This document shows, piece after piece, positions 11,401-23,131 of a stretch of DNA of 64,000 nucleotides. The stretch covers positions 248,001 to 312,000 of the forward strand of contig JARKIP010000458.1 of NCBI GenBank assembly GCA_029990175.1. The letters run 5' to 3'. Every line of letters begins with the position of its first letter. Within the stretch, counting starts at the first letter, position 1. The notes beneath the pieces were generated by a model. It did not search any database and was not told the origin of the DNA. It saw only the letters and a list, made by a program, of their open reading frames with translations. The position numbers and the translations under genes were made by a program. The stretch is from Petunia secreta (Eukaryota > Streptophyta > Magnoliopsida > Solanales > Solanaceae).

Positions 11401-11667
11401 GAAGATGATTCTTTTATTTTGTTTTGTTTTATTTTTAATTTTTTTAAGGAGTAACTGATAAAAAAGGGGATCGGTCTGATAATTAAAAAGTTTGTGGGCT
11501 ATTTGATTTGAGGAGTGACTTCCAAACAAGAGTTACCTCAAGGTCAATAAAATAAAAGATAAGACAACATGTCTCACACACCAAAAAAAAAAAAAAAAAC
11601 CATACAAGTGAACAAGAAATTAAAATTAAAAATCATTATTATTCTAACAATTTGAAGTCTTAATCAG
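8408..11667 (+). other. Intron 2 of the GDSL gene (3.26 kb)
   Basis: Donor GTAAGA after CCTGCAA and acceptor AATCAG before GTTGCAGAGAA join a split Ser codon in phase. The intron is much longer than introns 1, 3 and 4 (250, 98 and 335 bp), partly because of a 505-bp MITE. The stretch 9895-10150 (including GGGGGCAGGGGCCAGTGCAG) and the AT-rich remainder hold nothing I recognise. Confidence 0.8.
9277..9781. mobile_element. Stowaway-type MITE (505 bp) in intron 2
   Basis: The left end CTCCCTCCGGTTCATAATAT and the right end complement (ATTGTGAACCGGAGAGAG) are bounded by TA (9275-9276 and 9782-9783). It is longer than the other Stowaway copies here. A 111-residue frame inside it (9362-9697) has no recognised domain. 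It lies in the sense intron of the GDSL gene and does not touch splice sites. Confidence 0.82.
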
Positions 11668-12768
11668 GTTGCAGAGAATTTCTGGAGAACTCACTATTTC
11701 TAATTGGGGAAATTGGAGGCAATGATTATAATCATCCATTTTCTCAAGGAAGGTCGGGAGAAGAAGTTCAGTCATATGTACCTCCAGTTATTACAGTCAT
11801 TGGCCAAGCTATTAATGTAAGAACCAATTAATACTTTCATCAATTCATATATACTTAATATTTATTAGTCTACATTAACTAGTAACTGAGACTAATTGGT
11901 TGACTATGATTCAGGAACTCATTGAACTTGGAGCCAACACACTCATAGTTCCTGGGAATCTACCAATTGGATGTTCAGCTTCTTATCTAACTATTTTTAA
12001 GAACACAGATAAGAATGAATATGATGCTGCAACTGGTTGCATCAATTGGTTAAACAAATTTTCTGAATACCATAACCAACTCCTTCAAGAAGAGCTAAAT
12101 CGTCTTCGAGAGATTCTTCCTCATGCCAATATAATTTATGCAGATTATTACAATGCAGCAATGCAAATTTACAAATCTCCGAAAGAATTTGGTACGTTAA
12201 GTTATATTTCATCCGTCTTAATTTATGTCATACATATCTTTTCAATTTCTTTAAAAAATAATGGTACAATTTTAAATTTAGAACTAATTTTATTTTAAAC
12301 ATTCCTTTTTATCCTTAATGAATCTTATAGACACGGAATTTTCTATAGTTTGTTTAAGACCACAAGTTTCTTCTTCTTTTTTTTTTTTAAAAAAAAAATC
12401 CTTGAACTATGTACTTTCCAGTCAAACACCGTCATGTAAATTGGTATGAAAAATGTTATTTTTACATTTTATTATATCATAAGGTTCGAAACATCATTTT
12501 CATATTATCTATTAATGGTGGTGTAGGATTTACGAGCACTACTGTAGCATGTTGTGGAGGAGGAGGTCCTTATAATTATGATATGGCTAGAGGATGTGGA
12601 TCACCATCATCCAACGTTTGTGATAACCCTTCTTCACATGTTAGTTGGGATGGAGTACACCTGACAGAGGCAGCATATAGATTGATAGCCAAAGGCTTAT
12701 ACACCATTCCTCAAATAAAGGAACTCTGTTCTTTTGAAAGCTTAAGACGGGGAATATCAGACCAGTAG

Positions 12769-13290
12769 TATTACTACAAAAGATTATTTTTGTCCGGTAT
12801 TTTAGAGATTTATCTTGTAAAGATACTGTACAGTTATATCTAGCTAGTCTTGTGTGCATTGGCTTTGGTTTCCGCAGAAAGACCGGGGTTGTATATGCAA
12901 CCAGGTATTGTAATATACATAGTACAACTTTAGCTTGCATTTTCTTGAGAGTTAGCACTACCATAAGAGCTTGATATCATGTAATTAATTTTGGTATGCA
13001 AACCTAGCTTTCTGTAATTTTCAGTTATTAATTTATTAGTCAATACTACACATTTGTTCGTCGTGTATCTAGTGTCTATTATTACGAATTATAGATACAA
13101 CAATGTATTATGTTTTGAGACATAGACTATGAATTGCAAATTGACTAGTTTTATCCTAACTGTCAATCAATCATGACACAATTTTTTATCTACAGTTGGA
13201 CCAACAATGTGAATGAAGTCACTATACATGCATACTTTGTTGTAAAATTTGGACCAAAAAAAAAATAGCATATGTTTTAACTAGTTAAAA
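12769..13290. other. 3' flank of the GDSL gene
   Basis: Probable 3' UTR for the first 150-250 bp (no canonical AATAAA seen), then AT-rich intergenic DNA. No gene. Confidence 0.4.
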
Positions 13291-13399
13291 TTCAAATGAA
13301 AGGAGAAACTCATAGAGGAGATACTGCCCAGACACAGGGTGTCGATACCACCAAGAGTTATTTTAATAAGAATGACAGTAATGACCAACCTAAGCTCCA

Positions 13400-13957
13400 A
13401 TTCCCTATGTTTAGTGATACTTCCCAGAGCTTGTTCGAGGAGGTGTGAGGGGGTACTTTGTGGTGTGCTAGATCAACTGAACAAACTAAAAATATGGAGA
13501 TGGCTACACTACTCTTAAAAGGGAAGGCTGAGGCCTTGTATTTTTTCTGTCACATTCTCTAAAAGGCATGTTAATGGAAAGAGTTCTCTGAAGAACTAGT
13601 GTTGATGAAAGTAATGACATGGCTGTTAATGAATTCAAAGTGCTGAGCCAAACCGCTACTGTAGAGGCTTATTAAGGGAAGTACGAGGAATTAAAGGCTC
13701 AAGTGCTCATGAAAAACCCAAATGTTCCAAAGGATTATTTGATTGAATACTTCATCGGTGGTATCAACGAGGAAATTGCTGAGATAGTTATGATTCATGA
13801 GCATTACAGTTTATCACATGCAGTAGCTATAGCCAGAAAGCAAGAAAGGATCAAAATGCCAAAGAGAAGAAAAAAAATAGGCAGATGCACAAGGGAACAG
13901 TTGTACGAACTAATAAGGACTACAACAAGCTTCATGTCTAAAAGAATTTGGGGATAG
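13400..13957 (+). pseudogene. gag: Gypsy gag remnant
   Basis: The clearest part (13703-13957) reads LMKNPNVPKDYLIEYFIGGI and then HYSLSHAVAIARKQERI. This fits the end of the retrotransposon gag domain, where a YFI.GL/I segment is followed by a helix of the type L..A...A...E. Upstream, frames with stops carry the first half. No zinc knuckle is preserved. Confidence 0.6.
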
Positions 13958-14224
13958 CGTCTAAACCAGTGGTAAGACCTGATTATAGGAGAATACCAGG
14001 TGCTTACTTGAAATATGGGGAAAGTTATCACCCAAATAATACTTACAAAGAGAAGCAGCTGAATGCAATAACATCTAAAGATGAGATGCAGGAAGGGGCA
14101 GACTAAGATGGTCGAGTGGAGGAACAAGAAATAGAACAGGAGATGCACCAGGAAGAAAAAATTGAAGAGGATGCAGTTTGCTTGAATGCCTAATACTTTT
14201 AACCCAGAGGAATCATTAAGAAGG

Positions 14225-14300
14225 ACGCCATTACCATACAGATAGACTTTGATAGTACCCACAGTTTCTCAGAGAATAAAATAATTGAGCATTAGGTCTC
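14225..14300 (+). pseudogene. Gypsy aspartic protease remnant
   Basis: The frame around 14240 reads IDFDSTHSFSENKI, corresponding to the retroviral-type aspartic protease active site. The Asp-Ser region is altered relative to the usual D-S/T-G triad. Only this short block is recognisable. Confidence 0.45.
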
Positions 14301-14869
14301 CATCTAAACACACCTCTCAGGATGACAGTGGCTAATGGTAAACTAACGTATATCCACCACTGTGTCACCAGGGTCAGGTGGAAGATTAATGGTGTAGATT
14401 TCGTAGACAAGTTTAGATCGTTGACTCTTGGAATCTGTGACATGATATTTGGATGTTTTGGATGAGAGTTCATTCACCTATCACTTTTGACTATGAAATT
14501 TATGATTTGAGGCTCATGCAAGAGGGAAAAATGATGGTTTTGAAAGGGGATACTGGTAAGAGAAAGTTGCACCCAAAGCACAGCTAAGTCTATGAGCAAT
14601 TTGCTGAGAAAAGAGCATTGACTAGCCCATCTGTTTACTATGAGTGGATGATACATCAAGTGTTAGAAGAGTATGCAATGGTGTTTGTAGAGCCAAAAAT
14701 ATTACCTCATCCTGGAGACCATAACAATTCCCATCATACTAAGAGCTAATCATATGTCCCCTAGACCATACAGATATAACCGTTATTAAAAAATTAAGTC
14801 AGAAAAACAGATCGCTGAATGTTATAGATGGGCATAATACAACCCAGTCATTCACCTTACTCTTCACCA

Positions 14870-15350
14870 GTGCTATTAGTTCAAAAGAAGGATGGTAACT
14901 ATAGATTCTTCATTGACTATAGAGACCTCAACAAGATGTGAAGGATAATCTTCACAATCCCATAATGGATGGTTTAATATATGAACTAGGGGAGTCTAGG
15001 TACTTTTCCGAGCTAGATCTAATAGCTGGTTAACATCATATCAGGATGAAGCAAGAGGACACTCCCAAGACTGGTTTTAGGACATGCCATGGGCACTTTG
15101 AGTTCAAGCTCATGCCATTTCTCTTACACAATGCGCAGCTACATTGCAGGCTTTGATGAACATACTATTTGGACCATTTCTCGAGAAGTTCACGCTGGTA
15201 TTCATTGATGATATAATAGTCTACAGCATGTTGCTATTTGGGCAAGTATACCAGAAGACCGTTGAAATCATACAACAACATCAACTCCATGCTAAAAGGT
15301 CAAAATGTACTTTCTCTAGATCCCAGGTGAAGTATTGGGGCATATTATAA
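14870..15350 (+). pseudogene. pol: Gypsy reverse transcriptase remnant
   Basis: Recognisable RT blocks: an RFFIDYRDLNK-like region near 14905-14935, YFSELDLIAG near 15000-15030, then LQALMNILFGPFLEKF and LVFIDDIIVYS (15144-15235), which holds the catalytic Asp pair in IDD. It continues with HAKRSKCTFSRSQVKYWG. Several stops separate the blocks. The +strand order leads to the RNase H piece after the MITE. Confidence 0.75.
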
Positions 15351-15462
15351 GTTTAAATGGTGTATAAACTTATCCAGCTAAGGCAGAAGCAATGATGAAT
15401 TGGCCTACACCAAAGAGTGTCAATGCGTTCTGGAGAGTTTTGCAGTTGACTGGTACTACATG

Positions 15463-15698
15463 CAGGGGCACAACCAGGATTTTATGTAAGGGGATTCAAA
15501 TATCGCACATTGGATTTGAACTTGTGACACTAAAGCTATTTTTGAACCCCCTTAACCACTTTAATTGAATTTTTCATCATTTCAAGGCGGTTCAATAGCG
15601 CATATATACAATAAAAATACTAATTTTTATCCTAATTACAGTATAATTTTTTAACGAAGGGGGTTCAACCCCCTTGAGCAAAGGTAGCCTCGCCCTTG
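15463..15698. mobile_element. hAT-type MITE (236 bp) in gypsy pol
   Basis: The 8-bp flanks ACTACATG (15455-15462) and ATTACATG (15699-15706) differ at one base, as expected for an old hAT insertion. The ends are imperfect inverted repeats (CAGGGGCACAACCA left; complement CAAGGGCGAGGCTA right). Internal features include TTCAACCCCCTT near the right end. Non-coding. Confidence 0.7.
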
Positions 15699-15706
15699 AT
15701 TACATG

Positions 15707-16081
15707 ATGTATGTCAAAGATTATGAGAGTTTGAGTAAGCCAGTCACTGTACTACTTAAGAATAAGTCATATTAGTGGAATCCTGAAGCTTAACGAGCTT
15801 TATATCAACTAAAATATGCTATGAGCATTACATCAGTTCTGGCTATGTCAGATAATAGCAAGCCTTTCACCATTGAAGCTGATACCAGTGATGTGGGCAT
15901 CGGACCAGTGGTGAGTCAAGACATTAAATCTATTGCTTCTTACATTAAGTCCCTAGCTCCAAGGACCTTGGGGAATTTAGTATATGAGAAGGAGTATATG
16001 GGTGCAATAACAATTATTGATAAATGGAGGCACCATGCACAAAGGGGAATTTTGTTATCAAGATTAATCACTTTAGTCTAA
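15707..16081 (+). pseudogene. pol: Gypsy RNase H remnant
   Basis: The clearest stretch, 15821-16081, reads KPFTIEADTSDVGIGPVVSQ, with the first catalytic Asp in EADTSD. It continues YEKEYMGAITIIDKWRHH, the RNase H segment with Glu that follows in Ty3/gypsy pol. It directly follows the RT region after the MITE, as expected. Confidence 0.7.
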
Positions 16082-16229
16082 AAAATTTAATGGAGTAGAA
16101 GGTTACCATAGTTGTTCAATAGAAATGATTGACCAAACTCATAGGGGGACAATGAGATTCGATATTGGAAATTTCCAGAAAATAAATTAGTTGAGGATGC
16201 TCCATCAGGACACTAAAAGAGAATGGGGA

Positions 16230-16740
16230 AGTTAATGTTATTGCTAAAATCCAACCAGTATGGGTTGAGAAACTAGAGAAGAGTTATGAAGATAATGAAC
16301 AGGATGAGGAGCTCATTGTTGCATTTTCTCTCAACCAGGATGTACATGCTGACAACGGCTTAATATCAGGGCTTATGAGGTCCAAAGGAAAGACAGATGT
16401 AGGAAAGACAACAAATTTGAGACTACAACTCCTCAACATTATGGACTCCTCATCTATGGGGATATTCTAATCAGTAAGGTACTTTAACGATGCTTCAAAT
16501 GTATTTTTATTAACCTACTGTGAAGAAGGAAGTTCAGGAATTGGTTTCAACTTGTAATATCTGCCGTAAAACTAAAAATAAAAATATAGCCCCTTGAGGA
16601 TTACTATAACCACTAGAACTCCCAAGCAAACCTGGAATGATATTAGTATGGACTCATAGACAGGGTACCTTAATCTAATAAAAAGGATGAGATATTGGTA
16701 ATGTTGACAGATTCACCAAGTATGACATTTCATGGCATTA
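16230..16740 (+). pseudogene. pol: Gypsy integrase remnant
   Basis: Scattered pieces: a zinc-binding segment near 16540-16580 (ELVSTCNICRKTK, giving CxxC), then TPKQTWNDISMDS, and a VMLTDSPSMTF-like block near 16700 corresponding to the start of the integrase core. The core stops after this and the sequence becomes unrelated. Frames are broken. Confidence 0.55.
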
Positions 16741-17918
16741 TGATGCTTTTGCATTTTGCCTACGTTATTAGCTCTTTTAGCATAACTTTTCTAGTCTTTT
16801 TGCTTATATTAGTCTCAAATCTTATGTATTCTTCACATTTCAGGTTATCGATTATTTTACAAGTAATACATGTGTTGATACTTAATTTTGTCCCTCCTGT
16901 TTTTAAAGCAATAGTTTTCAAATTTTACACATGATTGCGCATTTATTCTCGCCCCGTCCATTCTTTCAATCTGTCTTCGTATACAAGTCTAGTGATCAAG
17001 GCCATTTTCAAAAGCATCATCTCGAACCATAGCCATTTTTACAAGATGTACGCTTCCATTTTAAATTTCTGCAATTACCTCTAGTTTTGATAAAATCACC
17101 CAATTCGTTTTAAATCCTAAATTACACTTTTTATACGCTCTCTAGCCATTTTAATGCTTTAAAATTAATTTCATGATTTTCCTATATTTTTATACCTGCT
17201 TTATACAATTTTTATGCCTATTTTATACTTAAATTATGCTAATTATACACTATTTATACACAAATACATACATATGTACACATATATGCACACATATACA
17301 CGTTTGCACACATCAGCTCTAAATTTTGATACTTCAGCGCCTACGTGGATTGATCTCAGCCGTCCACGTGTACCATCCAACGGGTGAGATCTAGACTTTC
17401 CTTTTAATTCCACACAACCCCCAAAACCCCTCATCAGCCCTCTCATTTCTCTCCCCAGCCCCGATAATCACTCTCTCTTCTCTCTCTTTGGCAAAATGTC
17501 ACGCCTCCATTGTCGATTAATTTTTTGGTTGATTTAGCTGGCCAAACTTAAGGAAAATGGTGTCATCGTACTCCTCTTGTCACCCTTTACAAAACCCATA
17601 TACTGTCAACAATATTTGGACGAGGGCAAATCTTGACCCTTGTTAACTGAGTCACCACCGTCGAGAAACGCCTCCGACGGGGTTCAGATTATGTTGAACG
17701 GTGTTATCGCCTAAAAGGGGTAAGAAACCTTTCATGCCGAGTCGATTTGAGACGGGTTGATTTGACCCGAGCCGGTTCGAAAACGGGTAACCCTTTAACT
17801 CTGGTGTTTGGTTCTGGACTTGCCTGATGATATGCCTAAATTGTTTAGTTATCTTTATATGTTGACATATTTGTTCATCGCATGATCAATCAATTAGGGT
17901 CGCATTCCATGATTATTA

Positions 17919-18146
17919 CTCCCTCCGTCCCATTTTATTTGTCGTAGTTTGACTTGGCATAAAGTTTAATAAAGATATGAAGACTTTTAGAACTTATGGT
18001 CTAAAATGAGCCAAAGATATTTGTGTGGCTACAAATGAGTCAAAAAGTAAGTTTGGAGTTGAATTGTTTCCAAATTTAGAAATATGACAATCTTTTTGGG
18101 ACAGACTAATAAGGAAAGTATGACAAACAAGATGGGACAGAGGGAG
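17919..18146. mobile_element. Stowaway MITE (228 bp) in solo LTR
   Basis: CTCCCTCCGTCCCATTTTAT at the left and its complement ending GGGACAGAGGGAG at 18146, flanked by TA (17917-17918, 18147-18148). It inserted after the LTR had integrated or was carried with it; only this copy is available. Confidence 0.9.
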
Positions 18147-19817
18147 TATTATCTTATTTAGTACATTAATTTGTTACTCAGTACATTGAGTTGTTTCTTG
18201 TAGTTTCTGTGTTCAAGCATGACTTTTGTGTCCACTGTATTTGTTCTTGCTTATAGTCGTACGTTCAAATGTGAGAAGGAGGGTCTGATAGACAAGCTTA
18301 AAAATTTAGAAGTGATTTGATTAGGATTTTGATTGAAAATAAAGAAGGAAGCCTGCATGATTATTGATATGTTTGTTTCTTGAAATCTGTCGAGGTTCAA
18401 ATTTGTTTGTGAATTGATTTGTGAACCTAAACTATGCTGAGTTTGAAGGGAGGGAACCCAAATCAATTTGGGATTGTTTTTCCTCAAGTTTGGGGATTGA
18501 TTGCTTTAGTTTTGGAAAGGACACCTAAGTTTGTCCCCTGTTATTCCTGGGAAACAATATCTCTTGCCTTATAGAGTTTACCTGTTTGTTTTCAAAATCC
18601 CCACCCTTCACCTATATAAACTGACTTTTCCTTTAACTTAGACACGTTTTTTACACTAAAAAGGCTCAGAAACAGGCACTGATACACTGAGAAAGTTTAC
18701 ATAGCACCTCTTAGGCTTCCAATTCTCCTTCTTTGCTTATTTTCTCTCTTGAAAGACTCCTGCTCTGTTTGTGTTTGCTGATCCTGTCTCCCTCTTTTCC
18801 CTCTGCACTCTATTGTTTCATAGTGTCTAAAGGTATTTTTCTTCATCTCTGATTACTTATTGCATCTATGTATGTGTAGTTGCCTGTCATACCTCTATCC
18901 TGCACCTATTTCATTTAAACTGCTTATTGCCTGTTTGCTTTGTTTTGTTGTGGTTCTGAATGTTCTGTTAAGCCTAGGGTCAGCCTTTAAACATCTATTA
19001 GGGTGATCCACAAGGATCATACCAGGGTAATGCTATGGTTCTCCTCGTTGTTTGCTCCATTGTTCAGGCTGTTTATACCTAGTTTCTTTGGCATGATCCC
19101 AATCAGTTTGGTTATCTCTGTACATACTCCTGTTTGGGATTCTGTACTGTGGCCCTGCTAATCCTTGTTTTGCAGCATGTGGGGATAGCCCTATGGCTAT
19201 ACCAACTTTAATTTGCAGGATTCCCTCTTTAAGTGCCTTTGAGAGTCTGGTAAAAGGCTCTCCTTGCCTGAAGAACTGAACCTAAAACTGTATGTGGTGT
19301 GCTGCCTAACCATCACCTTCCTCTGATTCTTTTTTCCCCTTAGGAACTGCCCTTATTTATGTACAATTTGTTAGGGATCCTACCTGAATCTATGATTAAA
19401 ACAGGGTACACGACCTTGATGTTGTGTACTTGGCTATTCAGGGGCCATTTCCTAACCCTTTCCTTTCTCTGTGATTGCATCATTCATGTTTGAAACTTGA
19501 TCGATAATAATTGAACTTGGCTTAACTATTTCTGATTGAAAATCCGATTCCTTTACTTAAATCAGAGATCTCAGTAATGGGGTCCATTCTTATGCTTAGT
19601 GAATTAAATTGGATCAGTTAGTTCTTTTTGAACAGAATTTAAATTGTTAAAATTTATAATTTTCATAAACAGGGGCTAATTGTGTTATAATTGTCGAAAC
19701 TTGACTGTTTTCTGTAAATTTATAGCTGCCCCTTCTTTGCGTGAACGATCCAGGCCAAAAAATATTTTCAAAAATGGCCTTTATGTGTGACAAATTAGTT
19801 TTCAACTACTCAATGCT

Positions 19818-19845
19818 CCTATACACTATTAAAATAGTGTATAGG
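19818..19845. repeat. Perfect 28-bp palindrome in solo LTR
   Basis: Arms CCTATACACTATT and AATAGTGTATAGG are perfectly complementary around a central AA. It lies about 830 bp before the LTR end. It could form a cruciform or RNA hairpin; function unknown. Confidence 0.85.
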
Positions 19846-20685
19846 GGTGTATAAAGTATTTGGGGTCACTTATACGCTTTATATGTATTTTTCCTAAAGC
19901 TAAAACTATCATATACTTGCATGCTTATACATATACATATATACTTTACGTGCGGCAGCCTTTGTTTTCATTTCTGTGCTTATGTGAAATTTATTTTCGA
20001 AAAACAACCCCTTTCGCCTATATATTTCCAAAAATTGATCCTTAAACCAAATAGCCATTAAGGTTAGTGCTCGACAATTAATGACGAGTCACACCGATCC
20101 TAAATGGCTAATATTTCATTTTAAAAACAACACCCGTTTGGTTTTGGTCTAAATCTGATAGTCGTTTGAAAAACTGCCCATTTGCGTTAATTGCTTTAAG
20201 TGTGAGAATTACACAAATAGGCTGAAATTGATCAGTCTTGCATGCCTGAATTATACTTGCGATTAGGCATTCACACAAGTGGCCATACAATACGATTAGG
20301 CTTAAATATAGGCATATGTGTGAATTAAATTGCATAGACATGTTATTTTCTTGAACTAAATGCTAAAATGACTTCCTCAGTTAGTATTGTATGATAATAT
20401 CCATAATTTTATCCCAAAATATAGACTCGGACGGGAACTACCTTTCGTGGGACTCGGGGGAGTGCCTAACACCTTCTCCCCTGAGTCATTTAGACTCTTA
20501 CCCTTTCGAATCTCTAAAAACTAGACTAGTGTAATAAACTTGACTTTAGACACTTAGGTGGCCTAATACACCTTAGAAAACTATATTAGGTGGCGACTCC
20601 AACACTTGAACTCAAACGAGTTACCAAGTCAAATCCGAAACCTGACTCGCCTCGTGTTGAGTCTAAAATCTGGTGTGACAACATG

Positions 20686-22112
20686 CCAAAAGGAATTGAA
20701 GACCAATAAAAAGAATACAAGTTGGATGATAAATATTCAAATTGGAGAAACTGAGGGAGCGGATTGGATTTGGCCCCCGCCGTATTTTAGGCTGAGTTTC
20801 ACTAAGACAGCCGGAGGAGGCAGAAAAAATCAACAAGCTGTGAAGTGGAACTTCAGAGGGAGCATAATCCAACCGGCGGCCACCGATTCTTCAGTTGAGC
20901 TATAAAGGGTGGCCGCCTATATTTCGACCATTTCACCGATACCTTCAGAATTTTTTCAAAGTCCAATCCATGAGCAAGAGTTGATTTGGCCGAACATTTG
21001 GTGCCCGCCGAAACTGAAGAGCGAAAGAAGAGAGGAGAGTTAGCACAAGCCGATGGGCGGCCGCCGATAAAACGGCCAAATACTAAAAAAAACTGCGAAA
21101 TGGCCTTTTTGTAATTACTTAGTTAGCTTTCAAACCCATAACTACAAATAGCTTATAAGGCATCCAAGGCAAGATATCCATTATTCCATTACACTTTTGA
21201 ATATTTATAAACTTGGAAGGCAAGCAAGGGTTTGAACATTAATTTTTTAAGGATCTTTGTCTTTAATTCAATCTTATTACATGATTCTTACCATGTTATT
21301 CCATTCCATTGCTTTGTTGAACCTTAGAATAAGTAGCTAAAGTCATACTAGAAGATTATCTATGATGACTTGATTATTTTAACTTAAACATTTGATTTTT
21401 TTAACTTAAACACTTGATTTGATCTTACAAAATCTATGGGTTAATGTTAATCTTGTTTCTATTGTTCTTAGAATTCAAAGGGTTTAAGGTGAGACCTCAC
21501 TTGACCAAAACCCTCACTTATAATTTCATATTCCTAATAGAGTTGACGGCATAGGTTTATAGAAACTAGCAAGAATTTGGGTTATATTGGCTTACGAGCC
21601 TACCCCCATCTAAAGGGAACGACCAAAAAGGGGTGTTCCCGCTCAGGTCTTCGGACTTGATCTTTAAGTGCCTTGTTATTGACCCTAATAGGTTTAACTT
21701 GGTAGACCCTCTCTATACCTAAAAGTTTTAGAGGGTTAAATTGCGTAAGTTTGACAATTAATCGTTACCCACAAAAATTGTTTGACTAAATAAGTGTTTA
21801 TATTATTAGAGTCTTGTTAGAATAGGTAAACAGTCTTGTTAAAGTAGGTAAACCCTTAGTTTTCTCTCATTGTTTAAAATACTTTCAAATTGTGTTGGTG
21901 TTGCATGTTAGTTTGACCGTTAACTTTAATTTTAATTACACACAACTTATAATTTTACTTAGGGAAACTAAAAAAAAAATCTTAGAACTCGACTTTTATT
22001 CACTCTAGGTAGATCACGTGCTAGCTCCTCGTGGAATTCGACTCCGACTCTTTTGAGTACTATATCTTTGATGATCGCCCCACTTTTTAAGGTGTCGGTT
22101 GAGCGCCGATCA
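20686..22112 (+). mobile_element. Athila-like 5' LTR (left end uncertain)
   Basis: The right end is fixed by GAGCGCCGATCA (ending about 22112), followed by AATTT and a primer-binding site. The left end was not determined; sequence between 20686 and roughly 20900 may be flank or LTR. The 3' part holds text typical of Athila-type LTRs, for instance the block at 21600-21660 (GGGAACGACCAAAAAGGGG). No paired 3' LTR was found in the window. Confidence 0.6.
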
Positions 22113-22116
22113 AATT

Positions 22117-22135
22117 TTAGCGTCGTTGCCGGGGA
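22117..22135 (+). promoter_or_regulatory. Primer-binding site, Athila-like
   Basis: TTAGCGTCGTTGCCGGGGA follows the LTR end by a few bases. It matches the tRNA-complementary site seen in Athila-group elements apart from two changes near its start. It sets orientation as plus. Confidence 0.7.
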
Positions 22136-22229
22136 GCTACGATTTTATCTATTAGTTTGAATATCTCTTGTTCTAGTTTAGTTTGCTATTCTACAATTTT
22201 ACCTCTTGTTTTTGTTTTACCGTATGTAG

Positions 22230-23131
22230 GTGAGCAAAACAATGCGGCGGAATCCTAATAGGGCTTTGCAAAATGCATTTGATAACCATGCCTACAACTA
22301 TGAGGATGGTTATGAAGAAGAGTCCGAAGAGGAATATGAAGATGTTAATCTTCGTCCCGAAGGCCAAGACTACTATGTGAAGCAAGTCGAAGATGAACTT
22401 GAGGGCAATGTTGATGCTCCTCAAGTTGATAATATGGCACCCAATGGTGATGACCCGAATGCGGGTGTTCAAGCAAATGATAGGGTGCAAGGAAATATTG
22501 GTGTTATGGGCAATGCCAACTGGGGTGGCAATAATACAAACCGAGGTGCCCATGGTGCAAACCGAGGTGGCCGTGGTGTGAATTCCAACCGAGGGGGTAA
22601 TGCTAATCGTGGGATGTTCGCAATATCAATCGAAACCAAAGAGTATGAGAGGTGGTCGGAACTACAATCAACCCATGAAAGACTTAGATGAGGAATCCAG
22701 AGAGGAGGTAGACATGCAGAGTTTTGCTAGTGCTATTATTCCTCTGCCCATCCGTTGTAATGCTTCTTTCAATACTCCAAATGTGATTCTACATGAGCTT
22801 GAGCAAAATGGCTTCTTTGGTGGAGGAAAACATGAGGATGCTAATGAACATTTGTCAAACTTTGTCCAAACTTGTAATTTACAAAGTCGGCACACGTTAC
22901 AGAGGAATCTTTACGCCTAAGAGTCTTTCTTTACTCTCTGCAAAGGAATGCCAAGGTATGGTTGAATAAGTTTCCCAAGAACTCAATTTAAACTTAAAGT
23001 GAGTTGGTGAATCAATTCTTGGAAAAGTTCTAGCCAACGGCAAACAAGCCTTAATGAAAGACAAAGTGTACATGTTCAAGAAAGATCCATCTGTTTCATT
23101 GTCCGATGCCGAAGAAGCTTTACAAGATGTC
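22230..23131 (+). pseudogene. gag: Athila-like gag, interrupted by the Ogre-like insertion
   Basis: 22230-22691 encodes an acidic N-terminus (EESEEEYEDVN) and an Asn/Gly/Arg-rich stretch (NRGAHGANRGGRGVNSNRGG). After a frameshift near 22620 the gag domain continues: SAIIPLPIRCNASFNTPNVI, GGGKHEDANEHLSNFVQTC and, in another frame, SLRLRVFLYSLQRNAKVWL. The last codons before 23131 read SLSDAEEALQDV. The same frame seems to continue after the 24-kb insertion at 47223 as LLHCPTHDFG. Frameshifts and stops make it a pseudogene. Confidence 0.75.

Larger units (their letters stand above)
7679..12768 (+). pseudogene. GDSL esterase/lipase, five exons, frameshift in exon 1
   Basis: Secreted plant GDSL hydrolase of the SGNH family; such enzymes cleave ester bonds of lipids or cell-wall polymers outside the cell. 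Exons by splice sites: 7679-7929, 8180-8407, 11668-11816, 11915-12191, 12527-12768 (stop TAG); all introns are GT-AG. Residues 1-28 form a signal peptide (core LYILLLLVSSFGF). Block I is ISFGDSLADTGN with nucleophile Ser39. Exon 2 has the block II Gly (GVNFAVAGATAVD), exon 3 the block III Asn (LIGEIGGNDYN), exon 5 the Asp and His (SWDGVHLTEAAY). All catalytic residues are therefore present. At the end of exon 1, after HHPT, the frame shifts: LVIDFI is encoded one frame over, and the conserved stretch before it is shortened by about 5 nt. The exons total 1147 nt, not a multiple of three. Translation in frame stops at 7919-7921 after 80 residues. Likely a recent pseudogene or an assembly error; the other exons look intact. 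Confidence 0.88.
13291..16740 (+). mobile_element. Decayed Ty3/gypsy element (gag-pol), no LTRs seen
   Basis: Broken gag, protease, RT, RNase H and integrase pieces follow one another in the normal Ty3/gypsy order on the plus strand, with many stops and frameshifts. The order RT-RNase H-integrase separates it from copia. No LTR pair or primer site could be found; the 5' end is set where gag-like sequence becomes visible and the 3' end where integrase similarity stops. A 236-bp hAT-type MITE interrupts it at 15463-15698. This is an old copy. Confidence 0.8.
16873..20680. mobile_element. Solo LTR, about 3.8 kb, Tat/Ogre-like
   Basis: Starts TGTTGATACTTAATTTTGTC and ends TCTGGTGTGACA (inverted TGT...ACA), flanked by the perfect 5-bp duplication ACATG (16868-16872 and 20681-20685). 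The start is related to the LTR at 43358 (TGTTGACACCCAATTTTGTC), and both contain GGTGGCGACTCC near the 3' end (20591 here). No primer site or internal region follows, so it is a solo LTR from recombination between two LTRs. A Stowaway MITE (17919-18146) is nested inside. It has no coding capacity. Confidence 0.82.

Noticed and set aside
12192..12526. MITE-like phrase in GDSL intron 4 (CATCCGTCTTAATTTATG)
   Set aside because: Resembles a Stowaway-type left end, but no complementary right end or TA pair could be found.
20591..20602. GGTGGCGACTCC as a primer-binding site
   Set aside because: It occurs within the LTR, before its TGACA end, and the same phrase is inside the LTR at 47136; it is LTR sequence here, not a site after the LTR.
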